This document shows positions 42,519 to 50,786 of a stretch of DNA of 64,000 nt, one piece after another; position 1 is the first letter of the stretch; every line of letters starts with the position of its first letter. The notes beneath the pieces are model-generated. The model made no database searches and was not told where the DNA came from. It worked only from the letters and a program-made list of their open reading frames with translations. The stretch is taken from positions 1-64,000 of the forward strand of contig JABLXN010000023.1 in the NCBI GenBank assembly GCA_013177995.1, in the 5' to 3' direction. The translations under genes were made by a program, and so were the position numbers. Origin of the DNA: Brevinematales bacterium. GTDB lineage: Bacteria; Spirochaetota; Brevinematia; Brevinematales; Thermospiraceae.

Positions 42519-43937
42519 TTATTTCTTCTTGTTCTTGTAAGCCACTTTGATTTTGGCCTCAACCATCCTCTGCCAGTCCTGATTCCAGGCATTCATAATG
42601 TAGTAGGAAGCTTCCGATGTCATCGGAGTCTTCGGTTTTGCCTCACTCTTCGCTATTCCATTCTTGCGGATCAGAAGATACACGCCCCCAAACTCAAACT
42701 GTTTCACAGAAGCCCCAGAAGACACAAGAAAAGACAATACGTCAGGATGCTGGGAGAGTTGATAGGGAAAAACATTTCCCTCTGCATCCTCAGAGTACAG
42801 ATCCACAAGAGACATCTTTGGAAGTCGTACATATCCAAAGGGCTTATTGGAAACCATGGACTTCCAATCGGCTGAAGGGTTCGCCTGAAGAGAAGCCATC
42901 GTCTGCACAAGATCATTGGAATACTTTGTCCAGAGATTCTCAAAATGAAGGGCAAGGTAGGCCTTCAAAAGCCGCTGCTGAGCAAACCCGGACAGTTCCT
43001 CAAACGAAGATACCCTCTGAACCCGAATCACATGGTACTGTTTATTCTCAAAAACAGGCTTGGGAAGCACCATATTTGATGAAACCGTGGAGAGAAATTC
43101 AAACACCCGAGGATGTTTCTCCTTAGTGAGACTCATGTTCTTTGCCACCACTGCCTCTGCAGGAAGAGTAGCAAGAGCCTCATCCCATCCCTTTGCCTGG
43201 ATAGTCGCCAAGGTCATCTCAGCAAGCATTCTGTTTGATACTGTATTTTTGTTGGTAAAGGTAATCCTGTCCACCACCACAGTATCCAGGAAATTGGTCA
43301 GGTTTTGCTGATAGTACGCCTCAAGATCTCCTTTCTCAAGAAAACGGGCAACAAAATTTGTCTTTTCAGTAAAAACAATTTCCACATCATAGGCAAGATT
43401 TTTGGTATCCTGATAAAGAAGTGCCACAGAAGAAGGAGAAAGAAGAAGGGTATTCTGAATGTCTCCCCAGCTTCCTAAAAACATATCACGGGTATAAAAG
43501 ATATCCAAGTACTCTTTTTCCCCAAAGGTAGGTTTGGCTGTCCGATACATCGCTTGAGCAAGCTGGCTATAAAAGAAATCAGAAGGTTTCACCCCAAGAC
43601 GACGAGCATACTCAACAACACTCAGGGTTTTGCCATAGTTTTTCACCGATTCTTCATAAAAGAGTCGCTCTACCTCATTATCAGCAAAATTCACCCCCTG
43701 CTGTTGAAGCCGATTCTTCTGCTCATCATACCAGTAGGCAAAGCCTGTATCAATACCCTCATAAAACCATTTTCCGTTCACCTTCACCAACTTTGAGCGC
43801 ATACGTCCCTGAGAAGAAAAGGGATTATACGCCAAGCTCACCACAAAAGAAATGATGATAAGAGAGGTAAAAAGAACCAAAGCCGCATAACGAATACGTT
43901 GAACCAAGAGTTTTCTCTTTTCAGATGCTGATGACAT
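42519..43937 (-). CDS. Membrane-anchored SurA/PpiD-like protein
   Basis: The 472-residue protein has an N-terminal anchor (about 17-38) and a long helical extracytoplasmic region. GVNFADNEVERLFYEESVKNYG resembles the SurA N-terminal chaperone fold. A parvulin domain is not clear: the AEMTLATIQAKGWDEALA segment and KQYHVIRVQRV recall rotamase edges, but the catalytic pattern is weak. It probably helps fold or deliver envelope proteins. The ribosome site AGGAGCAAGGT precedes the start. Confidence 0.72.
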   Translation of the reverse strand: MSSASEKRKLLVQRIRYAALVLFTSLIIISFVVSLAYNPFSSQGRMRSKLVKVNGKWFYEGIDTGFAYWYDEQKNRLQQQGVNFADNEVERLFYEESVKNYGKTLSVVEYARRLGVKPSDFFYSQLAQAMYRTAKPTFGEKEYLDIFYTRDMFLGSWGDIQNTLLLSPSSVALLYQDTKNLAYDVEIVFTEKTNFVARFLEKGDLEAYYQQNLTNFLDTVVVDRITFTNKNTVSNRMLAEMTLATIQAKGWDEALATLPAEAVVAKNMSLTKEKHPRVFEFLSTVSSNMVLPKPVFENKQYHVIRVQRVSSFEELSGFAQQRLLKAYLALHFENLWTKYSNDLVQTMASLQANPSADWKSMVSNKPFGYVRLPKMSLVDLYSEDAEGNVFPYQLSQHPDVLSFLVSSGASVKQFEFGGVYLLIRKNGIAKSEAKPKTPMTSEASYYIMNAWNQDWQRMVEAKIKVAYKNKKK

Positions 43938-44083
43938 ACCTTGCTCCTGTTTTATTTTCAGAGGTTGAGGATTGTATTATAACGCAGGCAAAAGGAAAAG
44001 TCAAAAGAGAATCAAAAGCCTTGTTCAAGCAGAAACGACCTGAAAAAAATTTACTCCCCTCTGGAGAAGAAAAACCCCGCCAT

Positions 44084-44112
44084 TTGAATTTTCGCTTGTT
44101 TCTCCTTATAAT
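44084..44112 (+). promoter_or_regulatory. Promoter of the 44-49 kb operon
   Basis: TTGAAT (44084-44089) and TATAAT (44107-44112) have a 17 bp spacer. An inverted repeat GTGTGCTCGGCACAC (44127-44141) lies in the leader just before the ribosome-binding site AAAAAGGAG. Confidence 0.75.
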
Positions 44113-44156
44113 AAAAATCTATCACGGTGTGCTCGGCACACAAAAAGGAGAAAACT

Positions 44157-45251
44157 GTGGATTTCATTGACCTGAAAACCCAATATCAACGAGACAAGGA
44201 AGCTATCTGGTCAAGGCTTTCAAAAAACATGGAAAACGCCACCTTTATTCTTGGACCCGATGTCGCCGAACTTGAGAAAACCCTTGCCTCCTACGTAGGA
44301 GTCAAACACGCCATCGGAGTCGCCTCTGGAACGGATGCCCTCTGGATTCCCCTTCTTGCCTATGGCGTTGGACCTGGAGATGAGATTATCACCACCCCAT
44401 TTACCTTTGTCGCGACTATCGAGGTCATTGCCTTGGTAGGAGCCAAACCTGTTTTTGTGGACATTGATCCCAAGACCTATCTCATAGATATCAATCAGAT
44501 TGAAAAAGCCATCACTCCACGGACAAAGGGTATCATTCCTGTTTCTCTCTATGGACAAACGCCTGATATGGATGCCATCAATGCCATTGCCAAAAAACAT
44601 AACCTCTGGGTAATGGAAGATGCCGCTCAGTCGTTCGGTGCGCTGTACAAGGGAAGAAAATCCTGTGGACTCTGTGATGTGGCGGCTACTTCCTTTTTCC
44701 CATCCAAGCCTCTTGGCTGTTATGGAGATGGTGGTATGATTTTCACCAACGATGATGACTTAGCTACACAGATGCGTCAGATAGCCAATCATGGCCAGCA
44801 TGTTCGCTATCAGCACCGATATGTGGGAATGAATGCCCGACTCGATACCCTTCAAGCTTCCATCCTTTTAGCCAAATGGCCACACTTTGAGGAGGAAGCC
44901 AATGCCCGGCATAAAATTGGGAATTTTTACACAGAACTTTTGAAAGACACCGTTACCACGCCGGTTCTTGAACCCACCACTACGAGAAGTGTGTATGCTC
45001 AGTACACCATCCGGGTTAAAAACAGAGACCACTTCATCGCTAAACTCAAAGAAAACGGGATTCCAACAGCTGTACACTACCCCATTCCCCTCCACTTGCA
45101 GGAGGCGTATGCTAACCTTGGTTACAAGAAGGGAGATTTCCCCCACGCGGAAAAGGCAGCTGAAGAAGTGGTCAGCCTTCCCATGCATCCCTTCCTCACT
45201 GAAGAAACCATACACTTTATTGTGAATACGGTGAAACAAGCGGTCCAGTGA
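44157..45251 (+). CDS. DegT/DnrJ/EryC1-type sugar aminotransferase
   Basis: The GTG at 44157 follows AAAGGAG; the product is 364 residues. PLP-enzyme motifs are SGTDALWIPLLA (phosphate contact, about 59-70), MEDAAQSFGA (ring Asp) and the Schiff-base Lys in FFPSKPLGCYGDGG (about 182-186), followed by MNARLDTLQA. The family aminates keto-sugars for surface glycans. The sugar is unknown. It is the first gene of an operon with two CorC proteins and an RNA methyltransferase. Confidence 0.9.
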   Translation: MDFIDLKTQYQRDKEAIWSRLSKNMENATFILGPDVAELEKTLASYVGVKHAIGVASGTDALWIPLLAYGVGPGDEIITTPFTFVATIEVIALVGAKPVFVDIDPKTYLIDINQIEKAITPRTKGIIPVSLYGQTPDMDAINAIAKKHNLWVMEDAAQSFGALYKGRKSCGLCDVAATSFFPSKPLGCYGDGGMIFTNDDDLATQMRQIANHGQHVRYQHRYVGMNARLDTLQASILLAKWPHFEEEANARHKIGNFYTELLKDTVTTPVLEPTTTRSVYAQYTIRVKNRDHFIAKLKENGIPTAVHYPIPLHLQEAYANLGYKKGDFPHAEKAAEEVVSLPMHPFLTEETIHFIVNTVKQAVQ

Positions 45252-46498
45252 TGGAGACAACTCTGGTTTTCTCAGCGATTGGTATCGTGCTTCTCATCAT
45301 GTCAGCCCTCTTTTCCTCCAGTGAAACGGTCTTTGTCGGATTAGACGAGACCCGTATAAGGACTGGAAAATTCTCAAAGATACGAAAGAACCTCCGCCAT
45401 CTCTCCAAAAGAGGGGGAGCCGTCCTGGTGATCATTCTTCTCCTCAATAATATGGTCAATATTCTCTTCTCCTCTCTCATCTCCCAGACACTTCCCTCTT
45501 TTAGCCCTCTTGTTTCTTCTCTCATCATCACAGGTATTGTCCTCTTTTTTGGAGAGATGCTTCCCAAAACACTTTCCCTCTTCAAACCCGATGCCATGAT
45601 TCTGATAAACAATACCTGGTTCTATCCCCTCTTTCGAGTTTTTGAACCGGTAGGACAAATTGTCTATAAAGGTATCGAGAAGCTCATCCGTCTGATTCAC
45701 AAACTCAGGCCCCCGACAGACGAAGACACAAAAGAAGTAAAAATCGAAGCCCTGCTCAGTATTGTCTCACGAGAAAACCTCTTCTCTGATGAAGAAAAGG
45801 ACATGATTGAATCCGTCCTGAACTTTGCTAAACGAGAAGTCTGGAACATTATGACACCCAGAAACCGTATCGTGAGTGTCCCTGTAGATACACCCATTCC
45901 TGAGATTCTCAAGATATGTGAAAAAAGCCACTACTCCAAAATACCGGTATATGAAGAAACAGAAGACAACCTCATTGGGGTAGTATATATCCAGGATCTT
46001 TTAGAGTATGTCCATCGAGAAAAAAAGCAGGGAAAAGTCGCCAAAGACATCATGCAACCCCTCTATTATGTTCCTGAGACCAAAAAACTCTCCGATATGT
46101 TAGAGGACTTCAAGCAAAAGAAACTTCGTATAGCGGCCGTGGTTGATGAATATGGACTGGCTGTAGGTATCGTCACTATTGCCGATGTGTTAGGAGATAT
46201 CGCCGGAGAGGTGATGGACGAGACTTTTGGGCTTCACAAAAAGATTATCAAACTCACAGGGAACCGTTTCCAGGTAAGTGGAGATATTAGCCTCATGGAT
46301 TTCAACGACTATTTTGATGCTCATCTGCAAAGTGAAACCTATGAAACCCTTGCGGGATACCTCATTGAGAAACATGGGGATATCCCCGAAAGGGGAACCG
46401 TCATTGCCACGGAAAATTTTACTTTCACCATCCAGAAATCAAATGACAAGCAGATTGAGTCTATTCTTGTGGACATCAAAAAAAGGAAAAAGCCATGA
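45251..46498 (+). CDS. CNNM/CorC (HlyC) family membrane protein 1
   Basis: The 415-residue protein has an N-terminal CNNM/DUF21 membrane domain (about 1-140) with SALFSSSETVFVGL and FFGEMLPKTLSL. A CBS pair follows (about 195-320; VVDEYGLAVGIVTIADVLGDIAGEV), then a CorC_HlyC C-terminal domain with ETLAGYLIEKHGDIPERG. Members are linked to magnesium/cobalt or sodium export. The start overlaps the preceding stop (TGATG). The next gene is a paralogue. Confidence 0.93.
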   Translation: METTLVFSAIGIVLLIMSALFSSSETVFVGLDETRIRTGKFSKIRKNLRHLSKRGGAVLVIILLLNNMVNILFSSLISQTLPSFSPLVSSLIITGIVLFFGEMLPKTLSLFKPDAMILINNTWFYPLFRVFEPVGQIVYKGIEKLIRLIHKLRPPTDEDTKEVKIEALLSIVSRENLFSDEEKDMIESVLNFAKREVWNIMTPRNRIVSVPVDTPIPEILKICEKSHYSKIPVYEETEDNLIGVVYIQDLLEYVHREKKQGKVAKDIMQPLYYVPETKKLSDMLEDFKQKKLRIAAVVDEYGLAVGIVTIADVLGDIAGEVMDETFGLHKKIIKLTGNRFQVSGDISLMDFNDYFDAHLQSETYETLAGYLIEKHGDIPERGTVIATENFTFTIQKSNDKQIESILVDIKKRKKP

Positions 46499-47751
46499 TA
46501 TGGGCCATTGTACTCCTTTTTCTCCTCTCTGCCTTTTTCAGTGGAAGTGAGACAGCCCTTCTTTCTATGAATCGACTCAAGCTCTACGCAAAACTTGAGA
46601 ACAATGCCAAACATGAACGGCTTCTCTTTTTCCTTCTCAAACATTTAGATAGTGTGATCGGAAGCCTTCTTGTTGGAAATAACCTTGTCAATGTCCTTTT
46701 GGCTGTCCTGTTTACCCATCTTTTTAGCAGGTGGTGGCAGGATCCTTTTGTCATTTCTCTCCTCACGATGGGTGTTTTAACCCCTCTTCTTCTCTTCTTT
46801 GGAGAAATTCTGCCAAAAATAGTGGCCAAAGAACTCTACACCCTTTATTTGAAACTCTTTGGCTGGCTCATCTTTGTTGTATTTCTTCTTCTTTTGCCTG
46901 TCCAATTTCTTTTTCACAGGATTATCACTACCCTTCTCTGGATGGTGGGTATTCGCCGAAAAAGAGAAATCTTCAGCCGAGATGAGTTTGAATCCCTTAT
47001 CCATATGGCAGAACAGAGCGGGGAACTACGAAAGAGTGAAAAAGATTTTATCGAAAGCGTCGTCAATTTCAAAAATGTGAAAGTAAAAGAAATCATGGTT
47101 CCTCTCATTCGTATGAGTTGCGTCGAAGAAAACGATAGCGTTCAATTAGCCGCCGCCCTCATGATAACCACCAAACATACCCGTATTCCTGTGTTCAAAA
47201 TGCGTGTTGATAACATGGTCGGGTACCTCGACCACAAGGATATTCTCAACAAGCCAAGTGAAGACCCGGTAAAAAAATACATAAAAAAAGCCATCTTTAT
47301 CCCGGATACCGTTTCCATCACCCAGGCTCTCCTGGAAATGCAAAGGCATAGTGTTCAGATGCTTTTTATTGTGGATGAATATGGTGGTGTAGTCGGGGCT
47401 GTCACCAACCATGATATCATTGGAGAGATTGTGGGAAACTGGATTGACAGCAGGGAAGAAATGTTCCACTATGAGAATGGGGTCTGGCACGTGAACGGAA
47501 TGGCCAACATTGATGATGTCAATGACATAGTAGGAACAAAAATAGAAAAACAAGACTTTGAAACCATCGCTGGTTATCTTCTCACGGTTTTCGGGCGTAT
47601 TCCAACCGTAGGGGACAGCTATGAAGACACTCATTTCACCTTTGAAATAGAACATGCTACGGCTACTCGCATTGTGAGAATCAAAATCCAACCAAAACGA
47701 AACAAAAAAATCAAAGGGAGAAAGAACCGTGAAACCAGTACCATTCGTTGA
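46495..47751 (+). CDS. CNNM/CorC (HlyC) family membrane protein 2
   Basis: The 418-residue paralogue of the preceding protein overlaps it by 4 bp (ATGA). It has the same order: DUF21 domain with SAFFSGSETALLSMNRLKL and FFGEILPKIVAKEL, CBS pair with FIVDEYGGVVGAVTNHDIIGEIVG, and transporter-associated domain with ETIAGYLLTVFGRIPTVGD. The tail is very basic. The two may form a heterodimer; that is inference from pairing. Confidence 0.93.
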   Translation: MIWAIVLLFLLSAFFSGSETALLSMNRLKLYAKLENNAKHERLLFFLLKHLDSVIGSLLVGNNLVNVLLAVLFTHLFSRWWQDPFVISLLTMGVLTPLLLFFGEILPKIVAKELYTLYLKLFGWLIFVVFLLLLPVQFLFHRIITTLLWMVGIRRKREIFSRDEFESLIHMAEQSGELRKSEKDFIESVVNFKNVKVKEIMVPLIRMSCVEENDSVQLAAALMITTKHTRIPVFKMRVDNMVGYLDHKDILNKPSEDPVKKYIKKAIFIPDTVSITQALLEMQRHSVQMLFIVDEYGGVVGAVTNHDIIGEIVGNWIDSREEMFHYENGVWHVNGMANIDDVNDIVGTKIEKQDFETIAGYLLTVFGRIPTVGDSYEDTHFTFEIEHATATRIVRIKIQPKRNKKIKGRKNRETSTIR

Positions 47752-48964
47752 AGACATCAACCCCCGCAAGACAAAGATTGCCGACAGAGAAGTTATTCTC
47801 AGGGTAGATCGCTATGCTGGAGAAGGGATGTGTATTGCCTACGAAGAAGGGAATAACGAAGGAAAAATCGTCTTCGCCCGCTACGTCCTCCCCGGTGAAC
47901 GAATACGGGCCAAGATTTACAGGGAAACCAAAGATTATGCTATGGCCGACCCCCTCGAATGGCTTGAAACCTCACCCCAGAGACAAAACCCTCCCTGCCC
48001 CTATTTTGCCTTCTGCGGTGGATGTGATTATCAGATGCTTGATTATAAAACCCAGCTTGAGGTGAAAAAGAATCTTGTGCTTGAAACCTTTGCCCGCGTG
48101 GGCAAATTCCAGAATCTTGAACTCACAGGCATTATTGAAAGTCCTGAACCTTTTTACTACCGCAATACGGAGACCTTCAAGGTCAATGAACGAAAACGGC
48201 TCATCGGCTTTTTCAGAAAGGATACCAAGTTCATTGTAGATATCGAAAAATGTATGTTGGCCATGCCCGGTATCAATGAGGCTCTCTCCAAGCTCCGCCA
48301 TCAGGACCCATTTCCTCCCCACAATTTCAAGGTACGTACGACCGTTCCCGGGGAAACTGTCGTCCACTGGGTGCGTTCCCCTTACTATGAGGATAAACCT
48401 GTCTATGAGGTGGTCAAAGCCGCCGGAAAGGAGTTCAAATTCAAAATCTCCAAGGATAGTTTCTTTCAGGTCAATACCTATGTTATTCCCCTCTGGCTTG
48501 AGAAAATCATCAGCTTCCTTGCCGAGGACAAACATGAACGTATCTTTGACCTCTACTGTGGGATAGGACTCATCACCCTCTTTGTGGGAGAATTTGCCAA
48601 GGAAACCATTGGGGTAGAGGTACAGAAAGCCTCTGTAGAGGATGCCTGGCACAACCTTCATATCAACGGTATCCAGAGCAAGATTGAATTCATCCAGGCT
48701 TCAGTCGATGACACCCTTGAAAAACTCGGCTATGCTGATGTTATGATTATTGATCCTCCGCGAAAAGGTATGGATCCCCATGTGATTGAGGTTCTCCGCC
48801 AAATGCAACCAGAGAAAATCATCTACTCTTCATGTAAACCAGCCACCATGGCACGTGATATTCGTTCTCTCTCTGATATGTATCATATTGATCAACTTTG
48901 GATGGTGGATATGTTCCCACAGACCCATCATATAGAGATGTTGGCTCTGCTCAGGAAAAAATAA
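47729..48964 (+). CDS. RNA m5U methyltransferase, RlmD/TrmA family
   Basis: The GTG at 47729 lies within the preceding gene's end (23 bp overlap). The 411-residue enzyme has an N-terminal TRAM-like domain, the iron-sulfur cysteines CPYFAFCGGCDYQ (about 89-101), QVNTYVIPLWLEKI, the SAM motif DLYCGIGLITLF (about 273-284), and the catalytic block IDPPRKGMDP then YSSCKPATMARD with the nucleophile Cys. It methylates a uridine in 23S rRNA or tRNA; which site cannot be told. Confidence 0.92.
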   Translation: MKPVPFVEDINPRKTKIADREVILRVDRYAGEGMCIAYEEGNNEGKIVFARYVLPGERIRAKIYRETKDYAMADPLEWLETSPQRQNPPCPYFAFCGGCDYQMLDYKTQLEVKKNLVLETFARVGKFQNLELTGIIESPEPFYYRNTETFKVNERKRLIGFFRKDTKFIVDIEKCMLAMPGINEALSKLRHQDPFPPHNFKVRTTVPGETVVHWVRSPYYEDKPVYEVVKAAGKEFKFKISKDSFFQVNTYVIPLWLEKIISFLAEDKHERIFDLYCGIGLITLFVGEFAKETIGVEVQKASVEDAWHNLHINGIQSKIEFIQASVDDTLEKLGYADVMIIDPPRKGMDPHVIEVLRQMQPEKIIYSSCKPATMARDIRSLSDMYHIDQLWMVDMFPQTHHIEMLALLRKK

Positions 48965-49003
48965 AAAAAGCCGGTAGAACCTCTTCTACCAGCCACCATT
49001 TTC

Positions 49004-49444
49004 CTACTGGACCGTGAATGAAATCTCGGCACTGGAGTGTGTCACTTCCATATCGCTATTGTAAGCCCATACCGCCCAGTAATAGGTCTTTCCAGAAACC
49101 AATGACGGGGCCGCATTTTGCAAGGCTGGATAGTCCTTGAAGTTACTATACTCCACATTGCCCGCCTGCCCACTCATCCCACTCGTCCACATGGCAATAC
49201 AGTCCTGGGTATTCACGATCTTTTTTCCCTCAATCTTGAGATGATTGGTAAACACCCCCACCACCTGGTAATAAATCCCCTCTGGAGAATTCCAGACAAA
49301 GGTGGGAGTAGATGTCGCGGTGGTTTTAGGAGAGGTAACCACAATAAGCCTTGTTCCCTCGAAAAGAGGGTTTTCCTGTGAGAGAGAAGAACACCCTCCT
49401 ATCAGGGTCATGGTCAATATCACAAAAAATATATTTTGCTTCAT
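49004..49444 (-). CDS. Small lipoprotein with Ig-like pattern
   Basis: The 146-residue protein has a lipobox LIGGC (Cys at about 18). The mature part contains PTFVWNSPEGIYYQVVGVFT and TYYWAVWAYNSD, the kind of strand pattern seen in fibronectin III-like domains that end with TYYWRV. Function unknown. It lies 11 bp downstream of the FlgO/PEGA protein gene. A weak stem (GCCGGTAGAA/TTCTACCAGCC) between it and the convergent methyltransferase may terminate both. Confidence 0.72.
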   Translation of the reverse strand: MKQNIFFVILTMTLIGGCSSLSQENPLFEGTRLIVVTSPKTTATSTPTFVWNSPEGIYYQVVGVFTNHLKIEGKKIVNTQDCIAMWTSGMSGQAGNVEYSNFKDYPALQNAAPSLVSGKTYYWAVWAYNSDMEVTHSSAEISFTVQ

Positions 49445-49455
49445 AGCCCTCCTCC

Positions 49456-50703
49456 TTAATAGGCAAACTGGAGACCAACACCTATGAAAAGGTTTTGCAT
49501 CACCACGGTTTTCTCGGCGATATTATAGTCTCCAAAGAGATTCACCACCCGATAACGCAGAACCACCTCTGAAGGACTTGTCGTATAATAGGTCATCTCG
49601 ACAAAGGGCGAAACCTGACCTGTGGGAAAGAGGGTGAGTCCTCCTACCCCTTTGGCATAGAAACGAACATCATCCCACGAGGTATCCCGATCCCCAGGAA
49701 AGACAATACCAGCGCCCGCTCCAAGGTAAGGGGAAACATACCGACTCTGATAGGAAAAGGCATACTTCACCACAAGATCCAGCCGGTGATAGTAAAGAAA
49801 CTGGGTTTCTTCAAAGGTCTTGCCGCCGGGAAGATTGGTACTATATTTGTGGGTGATGAGATTTCCTCCATACTCCACCCCCACAATAAAACCCTTGTTG
49901 AGGTATTCGACTACCCCTATATTGAAAAAGGGTTGGTAAGGATCTGCTGAAAGCAATGGAAGAAAATGAAGCCCAATCGTTGTTCGGAAGGGTCTCACCT
50001 CACCAGTCTGTTTTGTTAAAGCCACGGAGACCTTGGTCGTTTCCTTGGCTTTTATGGTCACGGTTTTTCGATACACCTCATAATTTTTGAGCGTTATGGT
50101 GAGGTCATAGGTGCCCGGCTTCATCATCCTTTTGGCAATAGGGGTATAACCCAAAATCTCATCCCCTACTCTCACCTCTGCCCCAGAAGGCGAAGTCTCA
50201 AGAGAAAGATATCCCACTTCACTTCCTGTGATCCCCAAACTCATTTTTTCAGCCATTTCCTGAACAGAGGCAAAAAGTGCATCCCCCAACGGGGCTTCTC
50301 TTTTCTCTGCCAAGATTATGACACCAGAGGAAACCTCCACCAGTCGGGCGTTGACCTCTACCCTGTCTTTCACCACGGTATAACTCCCTAACAGAAGGTA
50401 CTGGGCCGACACAAGTGCCCCTATCCGAAGAGAGTTTGAGACATCAGTTTCCACTAACCCTGTAAGCACCAGTTTCTGTTCCTGAATGAGAGATTTGAGT
50501 TGTTGGCGTTCCACCACCCTGATGTCCTTGTTTTTTGAAAATGCGGTGACAAAACTCTCCGCTAAACCCGAAGAGAGAAAGTCATACCCGCTTTGCTGAC
50601 TGAGATTCTTGAAATCAAGAACCGCTACCGTTTTGCTTTCACTCCCAAAACATAAACCCCATGCTATAACAAAAAGCACTCCACTCCAAACCATCCTTCG
50701 CAT
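49456..50703 (-). CDS. Envelope protein: FlgO/CsgG-like domain, PEGA repeat, C-terminal barrel
   Basis: The 415-residue protein has a signal peptide (about 1-20). A domain with KTVAVLDFKNLSQQSGYDFLSSGLAESFVTAF and VVERQQLKSLIQEQK follows, like FlgO/CsgG-type proteins. A PEGA repeat (YLSLETSPSGAEVRVGDEILGYTP, about 165-230) comes next, then about 170 residues of beta strands that look like a small outer-membrane barrel ending in VGLQFAY. The three-part build is common in spirochaetes as far as I recall. It may anchor or sense envelope structures. Confidence 0.8.
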   Translation of the reverse strand: MRRMVWSGVLFVIAWGLCFGSESKTVAVLDFKNLSQQSGYDFLSSGLAESFVTAFSKNKDIRVVERQQLKSLIQEQKLVLTGLVETDVSNSLRIGALVSAQYLLLGSYTVVKDRVEVNARLVEVSSGVIILAEKREAPLGDALFASVQEMAEKMSLGITGSEVGYLSLETSPSGAEVRVGDEILGYTPIAKRMMKPGTYDLTITLKNYEVYRKTVTIKAKETTKVSVALTKQTGEVRPFRTTIGLHFLPLLSADPYQPFFNIGVVEYLNKGFIVGVEYGGNLITHKYSTNLPGGKTFEETQFLYYHRLDLVVKYAFSYQSRYVSPYLGAGAGIVFPGDRDTSWDDVRFYAKGVGGLTLFPTGQVSPFVEMTYYTTSPSEVVLRYRVVNLFGDYNIAEKTVVMQNLFIGVGLQFAY

Positions 50704-50786
50704 ACGCTACTCCTTTTTTTCTGATTTACTATACCCTCTTTTTCTCAAAAAATCAACTTTTTTGTGCAAAAAAGAGAAAGTCTTTT

